DNA of 8,276 nt from Chloroflexota bacterium (GTDB taxonomy: Bacteria; Chloroflexota; UBA6077): assembly GCA_021786215.1 (NCBI GenBank), contig JAJYNT010000434.1:1-8276 (forward strand). Reading direction: 5' to 3'. The notes under the pieces were generated by a model. The model had not been told where the DNA came from and searched no databases. It saw nothing but the letters and a program-made list of their open reading frames with translations. Below are positions 1 through 7,159 of the stretch, in pieces. The position numbers were made by a program, and so were the translations under genes. Positions within the stretch are counted from its first letter, which is position 1, and each line of letters begins with the position of its first letter.

Positions 1-74
1 CCCAGTTCGCGGCAGGCCCGAATAATCCGAAGGGCTATCTCTCCCCGGTTGGCGATCAGGATCTTGCGGAACAC
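1..74 (-). CDS. accC: Biotin carboxylase N-terminus (acetyl-CoA carboxylase subunit), partial
   Basis: Only the first 24 codons are present; the gene runs off the left edge. They begin GTG and read [19 protein letters not shown], then ACREL. This is the highly conserved start of the biotin carboxylase family, with the [11 protein letters not shown] signature of the pre-ATP-grasp domain. The family carboxylates biotin on a carrier protein using ATP and bicarbonate; in acetyl-CoA carboxylase this is the first step towards malonyl-CoA. The GTG shares one base with the fabG stop codon (TAGTG), so translation is probably coupled and the gene belongs to the fab operon. Pyruvate, propionyl-CoA and methylcrotonyl-CoA carboxylases share this N-terminus, so accC is preferred because of the fab context. 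No gene for the biotin carrier protein (accB) lies between fabG and this gene. Confidence 0.85.
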   Translation of the reverse strand, partial: MFRKILIANRGEIALRIIRACREL

Positions 75-820
75 TAGCTCATCACCATTCCGCCGTCGAC
101 GGCAATCACCTGACCCGTGATGTAGCTGGCAGCTTCCGAAGAGAGAAAGGCCACCACCTCGGCCACCTCTTCCGGGGCTCCGGGTCTACCCAGGGGGATA
201 AGTTGGAGGAATGCATTGCGCGCCGTCTCCGAGACCCCGGACCAGATGTCGGTTTCAATGTAGCCCGGGGCCACCGCGTTGACGGTTATATTCCGGCTGG
301 CCACCTCGCGAGCCACCGCCCTGGTGAATCCAATTAGCCCGGCCTTGGACGCTGAGTAGTTGGCCTGTCCGGCATTGCCCATAATCCCTGCCACAGAGCT
401 AAGGTTCACTATGCGACCAGATCTGCGCTTCATCATGGAGCGCAACGCCGCCTTGGTGCAGGAGTACGCCCCCTTCAGGTTGGTGTTCAGCACCGCGTCC
501 CAATCCTGCTCGCTCATGCGCATCAGCAGTCCGTCACGGGTGATCCCGGCGTTGTTGACCAGGATGTCCAGCCTGCCGAAATTCGCCAGAACTCCATCCA
601 CCAGAGCTTCGGCTTCGGCAGAGACTGCCACATCCGCACGGACAGCGATCGCCTGACTGCCCACACCCGCTAGTTGATCCACCAACTCTCGGGCAGCACT
701 CTCATTGGAAACGTAGTTCACCACCACGGCCACACCATCTCGGGCCAGTCGAAGGGCTATCGCCCTGCCTATGCCCCGAGAACCGCCGGTGACCAGAGCC
801 ACCCTGCCGGACCCTTCCAC
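74..820 (-). CDS. fabG: 3-oxoacyl-ACP reductase FabG
   Basis: FabG is the NADPH-dependent reductase that converts 3-oxoacyl-ACP to 3-hydroxyacyl-ACP in each cycle of cytosolic type II fatty acid synthesis. The 248-residue protein is a complete classical short-chain dehydrogenase of the usual length. It has the Rossmann motif TGGSRGIG at residues 11-18, NNAG at 89-92, Asn114, Ser142 in LSSVAG, and the catalytic Tyr155 and Lys159 in YSASK. PGYIETD follows the active site and the C-terminus reads [12 protein letters not shown]. The start is GTG, preceded by AGGAG six bases upstream (827-831); an in-frame TGA just before rules out a longer start. The upstream gene is fabD, 112 nt away, an unusually loose spacing for this operon. 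The stop overlaps the accC start. Other short-chain dehydrogenases look similar, but the motif set and neighbours favour FabG. Confidence 0.95.
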   Translation of the reverse strand: MEGSGRVALVTGGSRGIGRAIALRLARDGVAVVVNYVSNESAARELVDQLAGVGSQAIAVRADVAVSAEAEALVDGVLANFGRLDILVNNAGITRDGLLMRMSEQDWDAVLNTNLKGAYSCTKAALRSMMKRRSGRIVNLSSVAGIMGNAGQANYSASKAGLIGFTRAVAREVASRNITVNAVAPGYIETDIWSGVSETARNAFLQLIPLGRPGAPEEVAEVVAFLSSEAASYITGQVIAVDGGMVMS

Positions 821-932
821 ACGATACTCCTGGCGCCGTCCTCACACCGCCCTCCCACTGATCAGGAGAAAAGAGGCGATCCCCAATTCTCCAGTTGGAA
901 ACAGGGCACTCATGAGGGTGATACTTAGGGAG

Positions 933-1916
933 CTAGATTAGCTGTGCGAGCTTTTCGGCAGTATTGAGAAGGCTGACCTCGTCCTCGACGTTGAAGATCG
1001 TCACGTCCTTGGACATCCTCTTGATCAGCCCACTCAATACCTGCCCAGGGCCCAGTTCGACAAACACCGTACAACCCAGCCCCAGCATGATCTTCACCGA
1101 GTCGGACCATCGAACGGGACTGGTAACCTGGACCACCAACTCCTGCCGGATCTCTTCCACATCCTCGCAGGGCTGGGCACTCACATTGAGAATCACAGGG
1201 ACTCGTGGGGAGCTGATCGGTGTCTCTGCCACCACCGGGCGGAAACCATCGGCGGCGGGCTGCATGTAAACGGAGTGGAAGGGACCGCTCACATCCAACT
1301 CCATTACCCGACGAGCGCCCGACCCTCGAGCCAACTCACCGGCCCTGGTCAGCGCCGTGCGGCTTCCGGAGAGCACCACTTGCCCGGGCGAGTTCAGGTT
1401 GGCCACCTGCACCGTGCCCACGCCGTCCTGAGAGGTCCTGGAGCACAGCTCCACCAGCGTGGCTTCGTCCAACCCCACAACCGCGGCCATCGAACCATCC
1501 ACGGCTGCCGAAGCCTCGGCCATCAGACGGCCCCGAGCCGCCACCAGCCTCAGCCCATCAGCCAGTTCCACCGCTCCCGAAAAGGCCAGGGCAGCCAACT
1601 CACCCACACTGTGTCCGGCGCAACAAACCGGACTGATCTCAACACCCCGGTCAGCCAGCGCATGCCGCAGAGCTTCCGCGGCCGCGAGGCTCACGGAGAC
1701 CACACCCGGTTGCGCGAATGCGGTGTCGGTCAGCCTATCGGCCGGCCCCTCGAAGCAGACCTGGCTGAGCGGCAACTCGGTCGCCCTATCGGCCTCACCA
1801 AACACCCTCTGAGCCGCGGGACTGCACCGCCACAGGTCGGACCCCATCCCCACTTTCTGGGCACCCTGCCCAGGAAACACAAAAGCGATCTTCGGAGCCA
1901 GTTCTCTAGGCCTCAC
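933..1916 (-). CDS. fabD: Malonyl-CoA:ACP transacylase FabD
   Basis: FabD moves malonyl groups from malonyl-CoA to acyl carrier protein, supplying the extender unit for fatty acid synthesis in the cytosol. From the chosen GTG the protein is 327 residues, close to the family's usual 310 or so. Visible motifs are FPGQGAQ at residues 14-20, the nucleophile motif GHSVGE with Ser103, Arg128 in AARGRLM, VANLNSPGQVVLSG at about 171-184, the catalytic His214 in GPFHS, and ELGPGQVLSGLIKR near the C-terminus. An in-frame ATG at 1979 would add 21 residues unlike FabD and overlap rpmF by 74 nt, so GTG at 1916 is preferred. That start overlaps the end of rpmF by 11 nt, which suggests translational coupling; only a weak GGAAGA precedes it. 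In the classic arrangement plsX and fabH sit between rpmF and fabD, but neither is here. Confidence 0.93.
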   Translation of the reverse strand: MRPRELAPKIAFVFPGQGAQKVGMGSDLWRCSPAAQRVFGEADRATELPLSQVCFEGPADRLTDTAFAQPGVVSVSLAAAEALRHALADRGVEISPVCCAGHSVGELAALAFSGAVELADGLRLVAARGRLMAEASAAVDGSMAAVVGLDEATLVELCSRTSQDGVGTVQVANLNSPGQVVLSGSRTALTRAGELARGSGARRVMELDVSGPFHSVYMQPAADGFRPVVAETPISSPRVPVILNVSAQPCEDVEEIRQELVVQVTSPVRWSDSVKIMLGLGCTVFVELGPGQVLSGLIKRMSKDVTIFNVEDEVSLLNTAEKLAQLI

Positions 1917-2103
1917 TCTTCCGTGTCTTGATCTCCAGAACCTGCTCGCCCTTGTAGGTCCCGCAGTTGGGACAAACATGGTGAGGCAGCTTCAAGGCAT
2001 GGCACTGAGGGCAGGCCATCAGGTTGGGCATCTCAATACCCAAGTGGCTCCTGCGCTTGCCCTGTGCTGAATGAGAAATCCGTTTCTTTGGTAGAGCACC
2101 CAA
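1906..2103 (-). CDS. rpmF: 50S ribosomal protein L32 (zinc-binding form)
   Basis: L32 is a small protein of the large ribosomal subunit. This 65-residue sequence has the typical basic N-terminus (MGALPKKRISHSAQGKRRSH). A zinc ribbon follows, with Cys31-Cys34 (CPQC) and Cys44-Cys47 (CPNC), so this is the cysteine-containing, zinc-dependent version. The start is TTG, supported by AGGAG nine bases upstream and by alignment of GALPKKR with the L32 N-terminus. The gene begins six bases after the DUF177 stop, and its ribosome binding site lies inside the last codons of that gene. Its end overlaps the fabD start by 11 nt. The yceD-rpmF pair leading into fab genes is a widely conserved arrangement that links ribosome and membrane lipid production. 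Confidence 0.95.
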   Translation of the reverse strand: MGALPKKRISHSAQGKRRSHLGIEMPNLMACPQCHALKLPHHVCPNCGTYKGEQVLEIKTRKSEA

Positions 2104-2109
2104 TTTAGT

Positions 2110-2119
2110 CTACTCCTGT
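2110..2119 (-). promoter_or_regulatory. Ribosome binding site for rpmF (TTG start)
   Basis: The minus strand reads ACAGGAGTAG, combining the last codons and TAG stop of the DUF177 gene with a good Shine-Dalgarno core (AGGAG, 2113-2117). The core ends nine bases before the TTG of rpmF. It supports TTG as the real start and implies coupled translation. The same ten bases occur in front of coaD. Confidence 0.75.
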
Positions 2120-2670
2120 TCTGGCCGAAATCCAGCCTCGCGCAACCGTTCCGCCAACAGGGCCCCCAACGATCCAGAGGGAGCTGGCGTGGCCGACGAT
2201 TGGCAATCACAAGCACCAAGATTAAGGTTCGCGCCGCAACTTGCACAGAGACCCTTGCAGCCCTCATCACACAACGGCTGCAGTGGGCTTTCCAGGATCG
2301 CGTACTGCCGGATGGCCTCGTCCAGATCCAGCAGGTGCTCCGGGGTCAACCTGAAGGCATCGGCATCGTCGGGTTCAGGCAGTCCGACCCCGGTGTTCAC
2401 ATCGATCACCGGTACGAACTCTTCGTCCAGAGCGATGACCTGATCGCGAACAAAGGTCTCGAGACAGCGTGAACAGACCGCCTCTACCCTATGGCTCAGG
2501 GTTCCGGTGACCAGAATGCCCCCCGTAGTGCGCATCAAGCGCAGCGAACCCGTCGTAGGGGACACGATCCCCAGATCGGCCGCCAACCCCGGATCCAGCT
2601 CGCTCACCTCCACCCTTCGGATGGTGCCCGTGGCGGCTTTGAGCAGCTGAGCTACGTTGAAAGCAATCAC
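2110..2670 (-). CDS. yceD: DUF177 / YceD family protein
   Basis: This 186-residue protein belongs to the YceD (DUF177) family, which is encoded beside rpmF in very many bacteria and has been linked to large-subunit (23S) rRNA accumulation or processing. Its biochemical activity is not firmly known. The N-terminus FNVAQLLKAATGTIRR is typical. A CSRC pair (Cys66, Cys69) ends the first half. A second cysteine cluster, CDEGCKGLCASCGANLN (Cys134, 138, 142, 145), followed by CDC, looks like a metal-binding site. The C-terminal segment SLGALLAERL is also typical. The start is GTG with no clear Shine-Dalgarno, chosen because homologues begin a few residues before NVAQLL. It is the first gene after the strong promoter at 2792-2821 and is followed after six bases by rpmF. 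Confidence 0.9.
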   Translation of the reverse strand: MIAFNVAQLLKAATGTIRRVEVSELDPGLAADLGIVSPTTGSLRLMRTTGGILVTGTLSHRVEAVCSRCLETFVRDQVIALDEEFVPVIDVNTGVGLPEPDDADAFRLTPEHLLDLDEAIRQYAILESPLQPLCDEGCKGLCASCGANLNLGACDCQSSATPAPSGSLGALLAERLREAGFRPEQE

Positions 2671-2791
2671 GGCGAATCACGTCCGTTCTCGACCCGCCCT
2701 TGAATTGGTCCCGTTGGCTAGAAATCCCCTGAGAGCACCGCACAAGAACGACGCACATAATAAGAAGGCCGCCTTTGGCGAGCCCCCACAA

Positions 2792-2821
2792 ATTATACGG
2801 CCCGTCCGTCCGAGGCGTCAA
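2792..2821 (-). promoter_or_regulatory. Sigma-70-type promoter for the yceD-rpmF-fabD-fabG-accC unit
   Basis: On the minus strand a -35 box TTGACG (2816-2821) is followed by an 18-bp spacer and a perfect -10 box TATAAT (2792-2797). Transcription should begin near 2785, giving an untranslated leader of about 115 nt before the GTG of the DUF177 gene. It lies in the 170-nt gap after the coiled-coil gene, just where a new transcription unit is expected. The match to the housekeeping consensus is strong (five of six and six of six bases). The start point is inferred. Confidence 0.8.
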
Positions 2822-2844
2822 GAACGAGGCCTCTACGCCTCTAC
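2812..2844. repeat. Operator-like repeats overlapping the -35 box
   Basis: A perfect 7-bp inverted repeat, GAGGCGT (2812-2818) and ACGCCTC (2835-2841), has its left arm inside the -35 element of the yceD promoter. Next to it is an exact 8-bp direct repeat, GCCTCTAC (2829-2836 and 2837-2844), which runs into the stop codon of the coiled-coil gene. A repressor or activator binding here could control the ribosome and fatty-acid unit. That role is inference; short repeats of this size can occur by chance. Confidence 0.4.
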
Positions 2845-3338
2845 TCCGCCTTTGCCAGCCGCTCAACCTGCGGGTCCGCGTAGCCATTTCTGGCGCCGCC
2901 GCCGTCTAGAGACCTGATTCCGTTACGTACAACCGACAGCAGTTCGTTGAGCCGGCCCTCCAGATCCGCCAGCGCCTCCGCGGCATACCTGTCGGCACCA
3001 TCCCGGCGCTCGCGCGCCTCGATCTCCGACTCCTCCAGTATACGCCTGGACTTAGCCTCGGCAACCCTCACCACCTCATGCTGGAGCGCCATAGCCGCTG
3101 CTTGCTCCTGGGCATGAGCCACAATCCTGGCGGCCTGATCCTCTGCCTCCTGCAGTAACCGCTCCCGTTCGAGCTGCTGCTTCTTCGCCTGCTTGACCTC
3201 CTCAGGCACAGCCACGCGCAGCTGATCGATTATGTCCAAGCATTCGTGCTCGTCCACCACCGTCTTCCCAGTGAGGGGAACCCGAGAGCCGCTGGTCAGC
3301 ACCGTCTCCAGTCGGTCCAGCAGATACAGAATATCCAT
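2841..3338 (-). CDS. Conserved coiled-coil protein, DivIVA/Rv2927c-like, function unknown
   Basis: The 165-residue protein has a short N-terminal domain (about 1-48) with VPLTGKTVVDEHECLDIIDQLR. A long charged, alanine-rich helix follows (about 50-145) with repeated E-A-x-x-x-A-x-R-I patterns that should form a coiled coil. There is no signal peptide or membrane segment. The layout resembles the actinobacterial Rv2927c group and similar Chloroflexota proteins, sometimes labelled DivIVA-like or wrongly as ATP synthase subunit b. A role in cell division or envelope growth is only a guess from that likeness. The start is ATG with GAGG six bases upstream, 26 nt after coaD. It seems to be the last gene of the degV-recG-rsmD-coaD unit, because a promoter follows immediately. 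No catalytic motif is visible. Confidence 0.8.
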   Translation of the reverse strand: MDILYLLDRLETVLTSGSRVPLTGKTVVDEHECLDIIDQLRVAVPEEVKQAKKQQLERERLLQEAEDQAARIVAHAQEQAAAMALQHEVVRVAEAKSRRILEESEIEARERRDGADRYAAEALADLEGRLNELLSVVRNGIRSLDGGGARNGYADPQVERLAKAE

Positions 3339-3364
3339 GCTTCACCTCTACTTGCCGCTGAAGC

Positions 3365-3886
3365 TTAACGTACCAGGCTGCTGGTAGGCAGTCCCCCCGC
3401 CCGAGCACGCGCCTCGTACTTCTGCCGAAGAACCTCTGCCACAGAATCGGGCACCAGCCCCGCGAGAGAACCGCCAAGCTTGGCAATCTCCTTGACAATG
3501 CTGGAGCGCAGAAATGCGTATGGCAGGCTGGTCATCAGAAAAGTGGCTTCAACATCGGGATTGAGGCTGCGATTCATGTGGGCGATCTCGAACTCGTACT
3601 CGAAGTCCGAGATAGCGCGCAGCCCCCTCACCATGGCGCAGGCCTTCTTCGACTTGGCATACTCAACAGCGAGCCCCGAGAAACTCTCCACCTCGACGTT
3701 CGGGATCCCAACACAGGTCTCCCGGGCGATCGCAAGCCGCTCCTTCGGCGAAAACAGGGCGTTCTTCTCGGGATGCTCATATACGGCCACGATCAGCTTG
3801 TCGAACAGCTTCGCCGCGCGCTCCGCAATGTCCAGATGGCCGTTGTGAAAGGGGTCGAAAGTGCCAGGATATATAGCAGTTCGCAA
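3365..3886 (-). CDS. coaD: Phosphopantetheine adenylyltransferase CoaD
   Basis: CoaD joins 4'-phosphopantetheine and ATP to give dephospho-CoA, the penultimate step of coenzyme A synthesis in the cytosol. The 173-residue protein has the nucleotidyltransferase motif YPGTFDPFHNGH at residues 6-17 (His14 and His17 of HxGH) and Lys42. RGLRAISDFEYEFE at 88-100 forms part of the substrate site, and RSSIVKEIA at 127-135 matches the family's ISSSxVKE signature with Arg in place of the first Ser. It is slightly longer than the usual 160 residues because of a C-terminal tail. The start is TTG, supported by AGGAG six bases upstream and by the family N-terminus. It begins three bases after the rsmD stop, the classic rsmD-coaD pair. 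Confidence 0.95.
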   Translation of the reverse strand: MRTAIYPGTFDPFHNGHLDIAERAAKLFDKLIVAVYEHPEKNALFSPKERLAIARETCVGIPNVEVESFSGLAVEYAKSKKACAMVRGLRAISDFEYEFEIAHMNRSLNPDVEATFLMTSLPYAFLRSSIVKEIAKLGGSLAGLVPDSVAEVLRQKYEARARAGGLPTSSLVR

Positions 3887-3889
3887 CTC

Positions 3890-3899
3890 CTACTCCTGT
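3890..3899 (-). promoter_or_regulatory. Ribosome binding site for coaD (TTG start)
   Basis: The minus strand reads ACAGGAGTAG, made of the final rsmD codons and its TAG stop. The AGGAG core (3893-3897) lies six bases before the TTG of coaD. It decides the non-ATG start and implies that ribosomes finishing rsmD feed coaD translation. Confidence 0.78.
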
Positions 3900-4504
3900 T
3901 GAGCCACGGCGTACAAGCTTATGCCGGTCCGCCCATGATAACGCGTCTTCAACAGCGTCAGCACCCCACAATTAGGTGGAACCACACGCTGTCTTGAATG
4001 CTCCAGCACAAGGTAGGTTGAGGGCCCAACCAACGGCGACTCACATAACTGTCTGAAGGCCATTTCAGCAGCGGGATCGTCGTAGGGGGGATCCATCAGT
4101 ATTAAATCATAGGGGTTGGCAATTGTCGAGATAGCCTGCTCCGCCCGGACCCCGAGGATCCGAGCCCGAGCGCTCAACTGTGTCCGTTTCAGGTTTTCGG
4201 CTATCGCTTCCCTGGCGCGAGGGTCCGACTCAACAAGGTCCGCACGTTGCGCCCCTCGGCTGAGCGCCTCGATCCCCAGTGCGCCGCTTCCGGAGTACAG
4301 ATCCAGTACTCTCGGCCAGGGAAAGACCAGCTCACCATCTTCGACCCGAGACAGATAGCCCGGCTCTACCAGACCTCGCTGATAGGCAACGGCTTCCAGC
4401 ATGGAGAAGATAGCCCCCTTCACCTTGTCCGCCGTGGGTCGCACCGACCTGCTCTCGATGCTGCGCAGCGGATGTCCCTTGGCAATCCCCGCGATCACCC
4501 TCAT
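3890..4504 (-). CDS. rsmD: 16S rRNA (guanine(966)-N2)-methyltransferase RsmD
   Basis: RsmD methylates G966 of 16S rRNA (E. coli numbering) using S-adenosylmethionine during small-subunit assembly. From the chosen ATG the protein is 204 residues. It starts with MRVIAG, then KG at residues 9-10, and RPTADKVKGAIFSML at 22-36. The SAM-binding motif VLDLYSGSGALGIEALSRG is at 66-84, and the catalytic DPPY is at 138-141. A stretch of about 25 residues between FSMLEA and the SAM motif is longer than in E. coli RsmD. A longer in-frame start, GTG at 4537, would add 11 residues that do not fit the family; ATG is preferred although its AGGAGG lies 14 nt away. recG ends 51 nt upstream and coaD begins three bases downstream. 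Confidence 0.92.
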   Translation of the reverse strand: MRVIAGIAKGHPLRSIESRSVRPTADKVKGAIFSMLEAVAYQRGLVEPGYLSRVEDGELVFPWPRVLDLYSGSGALGIEALSRGAQRADLVESDPRAREAIAENLKRTQLSARARILGVRAEQAISTIANPYDLILMDPPYDDPAAEMAFRQLCESPLVGPSTYLVLEHSRQRVVPPNCGVLTLLKTRYHGRTGISLYAVAQQE

Positions 4505-4555
4505 CTCGCCAACGTTGTCCTCCTCATATCCCCACACAGTCGCTCTCAGACCCTG

Positions 4556-7126
4556 TCACGACCTTGAGGTCTGGCGAAGCCCCTCGATCCTCTCCACCAA
4601 CAACCTGTGCTCCGGTCTCGCCATCTCTGGGTCCAGATGAAGGAGCTGCGCTGCCGCCTGCCTGGTCGACTCGATCAATCTGATATCCCGAAGGTCGGCC
4701 ATTCTGAAATCGGGGAACCCGCTCTGCTTCAATCCGAAATACTCCCCGGGCCCTCGCTGCTTCAGATCCTCGTCGGCCAGTCTGAACCCATCGGATACGC
4801 TGGCCACCACCCGAAGTTTCTCCAGCACTCCTTCTTCATTGGAGTCAGTGAGCAGAAGACAGGTGGACATATGCTGTCCCCGACCAACTCTTCCCCTGAA
4901 CTGGTGCAGCTGCGCCAGTCCGAATCGCTCTGCCCCCTCCACCAACATCACTGTAGCGTTGGGCACGTCTATGCCAACCTCCACTACCGAGGTGGAAACG
5001 AGAACGTCGTACTCCCCCGCACGAAAATCCAGCATGATCCGGTCCTTCTCCGAAGGCCGCATCCTCCCATGCAGAAGTGCCAGTCGCAACCCAGCCAGAT
5101 CGGTCCGCTGCAACCGATCATACTCAGCCGTCGCAGCTCTGGCTTCCAGATGGGGGCTATCCTCCACCAGAGGACAGATGATGAAAGCCTGTCGCCCCTT
5201 CGCCACTTCACGCCGAACATGCTCGTAAGCATGGCGGCGCTCCGCCGGTCTCAGCAGGTGGGTTTTCACCTGCTGCCGTCCGGGCGGTAGCTCGTCGATC
5301 ACCGACAGATCCAGATCACCATACAGCACCAGAGCCATGGTGCGCGGAATGGGGGTGGCAGTCATCACCAACAGATGAGGAGTCCCACCCTTCTCTCTCA
5401 GGGCATTCCGCTGCAGCACACCGAAACGGTGCTGCTCATCGATCACAGCCAGCCCAAGACGATGAAACCCGAGCCCCTCCTGGATGATAGCTTGGGTTCC
5501 GACGAGAACATCCACCTCCCCTGCCGCGGCGCCCTGATACGCCCTGTCTCGATCCGCTTTTCGCGATGAACCGGTCAAGACCTCCAGCCGTAGGGGACGT
5601 CCAAGCAGTTCGGTCAGAAACCGCTCAGACCTGCCGAACGTGGCTTCTAGAGTGCGGCCATGCTGCTCGGCAAGGATCTCCGTCGGCGCCATGAGGGCGG
5701 CCTGATAGCCTCCAATCACGCAGGACAGCAGCGCAACAGCGGCTACAATCGTCTTGCCCGAGCCCACCTCCCCCTGGAGAAGCCTCGTCATCGGCCGCGA
5801 TTCGCCCAGGTCGTTTTCTATCTCAGCTATTACCCGCCGTTGAGCCCCGGTCAGCGAAAAGGGCTGGCAGGACAGGAAGCGTTCGATCGTCTTCTCGTCC
5901 AGTCGCACCTTCCCCGCCTGTGCACCGACCTGCCATTCGGCACGACTTTTTAGTGCCGAGAGCTGCACCAGGAAGATCTCATCGAAGGCGAGACGACGCT
6001 TCGCCGCATCCAACTCCTCCTGATTGCGGGGAAAGTGGATCCTCACGACAGACTCGGAAAGCCCTAACAAGCCATACTGCTCCAGCAGCCAGCGGGGGAG
6101 ATGCTCCACCAGGCGAGGGGCGTAGGCTGGCACCACCTCGGCCATCACCTCGCGCAGCCAGTAGTCGGAGACTCCCTCGGTGAGGGGATACACCGGCACC
6201 AAGCGCCTGGTGTGGAGCGGCGTCCGGTCCGCCGCTTCCCAGTCGGGACTTTCGAAGGAGAGCATTCCGCCCAGGCCGGTCGCTGTACCCGCTAAAGCGA
6301 TTCTACTGTTTGGAGCCAGGTGAAGACCGGCATAGCCGCGCCGGAACCAGGTAGCCGCGATCCTGCCGCTCTCGTCCCTCACCTTCACCGTGGTTCGAAA
6401 CAGCTTTCTCAACCCGGGCGTTACCTGCACGTCCTCCACAGTACCGACGACGCTTGCCGTTTCGCCGTACATCAGTTCCGCTATCTGTCTTGTGGTTCTA
6501 TAGTCCCGATAGTCCCTGGGAAAGTGGAGCAGCAAATCGCGCAGGCGCGTTATCCCCAGCTTCGCCAGCAGGGAAGCCCTCTGCTTTCCAACTCCTTTCA
6601 GGGCAAGAACTGGGTCCTCCAGCTGCAAGGTCGCCGGCTGAGCCAGGCGGGTCGGGCGGGGATGTGCAGGAGCCACCTGCTGAGCAGCGCGGACTGGGGA
6701 CCGAGGAGCGAGTGCAGACTCATGCCGTTCCCCCTCAGCCCTTGATCCCGAGTCTGCTACTCTGTCTACTCGCGCCCCCTGCCTTCTGTCTTGTGCCTGG
6801 CCCAAGGTCACGACCCTGTCCAGCACTTCGGCGATCAGTTCCAGCGCGCCCTCCGCGGATTCCTTCCGCTCATCCATTGACCGATGCCCGTACCCGCGGA
6901 GAAGTCCCAACACATGTTTGGCCTCAGGCCAGGTGGGATAGGAGGTATCCAGAGAGGAAACAGAGGTTGCCCAGTTGGAGAGAAACAGCTCTAGACCGCC
7001 GTATACGGTTCGGTCAGCGCATCCGGAGCGCAGTTCCTGGGCCAGAATCTTCTGAGCGGTGACCCATAGCTTCTTCAGCTCGTCCCGATCTCTTGGCAAA
7101 GATCTCGGGCTTTCAGCAGTTGGCAT
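4556..7126 (-). CDS. recG: ATP-dependent DNA helicase RecG, with N-terminal extension
   Basis: RecG is a superfamily 2 helicase that remodels stalled replication forks and branched recombination intermediates. The 856-residue protein exceeds the roughly 690 of E. coli. Residues 1-105 form an extra, probably helical domain, followed by an Ala/Arg/Pro/Gln-rich linker (about 106-168). A helix-hairpin-helix LKGVGKQRASLLAKLGI (176-192) leads into the OB-fold wedge domain that grips the fork. The motor has Walker A GEVGSGKT (452-459, Glu where Asp is usual), DEQHRFG (563-569), MTATPIPRT (588-596), LHGRM (685-689) and QFRGRVGRG (742-750), then the C-terminal RecG region with EYFGLKQSG. All motor motifs are intact. 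The start is ATG, 33 nt after degV, with only a weak ribosome binding site. rsmD follows. Confidence 0.96.
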   Translation of the reverse strand: MPTAESPRSLPRDRDELKKLWVTAQKILAQELRSGCADRTVYGGLELFLSNWATSVSSLDTSYPTWPEAKHVLGLLRGYGHRSMDERKESAEGALELIAEVLDRVVTLGQAQDRRQGARVDRVADSGSRAEGERHESALAPRSPVRAAQQVAPAHPRPTRLAQPATLQLEDPVLALKGVGKQRASLLAKLGITRLRDLLLHFPRDYRDYRTTRQIAELMYGETASVVGTVEDVQVTPGLRKLFRTTVKVRDESGRIAATWFRRGYAGLHLAPNSRIALAGTATGLGGMLSFESPDWEAADRTPLHTRRLVPVYPLTEGVSDYWLREVMAEVVPAYAPRLVEHLPRWLLEQYGLLGLSESVVRIHFPRNQEELDAAKRRLAFDEIFLVQLSALKSRAEWQVGAQAGKVRLDEKTIERFLSCQPFSLTGAQRRVIAEIENDLGESRPMTRLLQGEVGSGKTIVAAVALLSCVIGGYQAALMAPTEILAEQHGRTLEATFGRSERFLTELLGRPLRLEVLTGSSRKADRDRAYQGAAAGEVDVLVGTQAIIQEGLGFHRLGLAVIDEQHRFGVLQRNALREKGGTPHLLVMTATPIPRTMALVLYGDLDLSVIDELPPGRQQVKTHLLRPAERRHAYEHVRREVAKGRQAFIICPLVEDSPHLEARAATAEYDRLQRTDLAGLRLALLHGRMRPSEKDRIMLDFRAGEYDVLVSTSVVEVGIDVPNATVMLVEGAERFGLAQLHQFRGRVGRGQHMSTCLLLTDSNEEGVLEKLRVVASVSDGFRLADEDLKQRGPGEYFGLKQSGFPDFRMADLRDIRLIESTRQAAAQLLHLDPEMARPEHRLLVERIEGLRQTSRS

Positions 7127-7159
7127 CGGTCTCTTACCTGCGAGGCGGCGAACTCGAAG

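Noticed and set aside
842..913. A 23-codon minus-strand ATG frame in the fabD-fabG gap
   Set aside because: No ribosome binding site precedes it, the peptide resembles nothing known, and a frame this short is expected by chance.
1917..1979. FabD start extended to the ATG at 1979
   Set aside because: It would overlap rpmF by 74 nt and add residues unlike any FabD N-terminus; the GTG at 1916 fits better.
4505..4537. RsmD start extended to the GTG at 4537
   Set aside because: The 11 extra residues do not resemble the family, which begins at MRVIAG. It stays possible because the ATG's Shine-Dalgarno is rather distant.
4607..5290. Long plus-strand reading frame (227 codons) opposite recG
   Set aside because: It is antisense to the conserved RecG motor region and shows no recognisable motif. 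The other plus-strand frames (for example 1275-1931 and 6454-7062) are likewise shadows produced by GC-rich codon usage.
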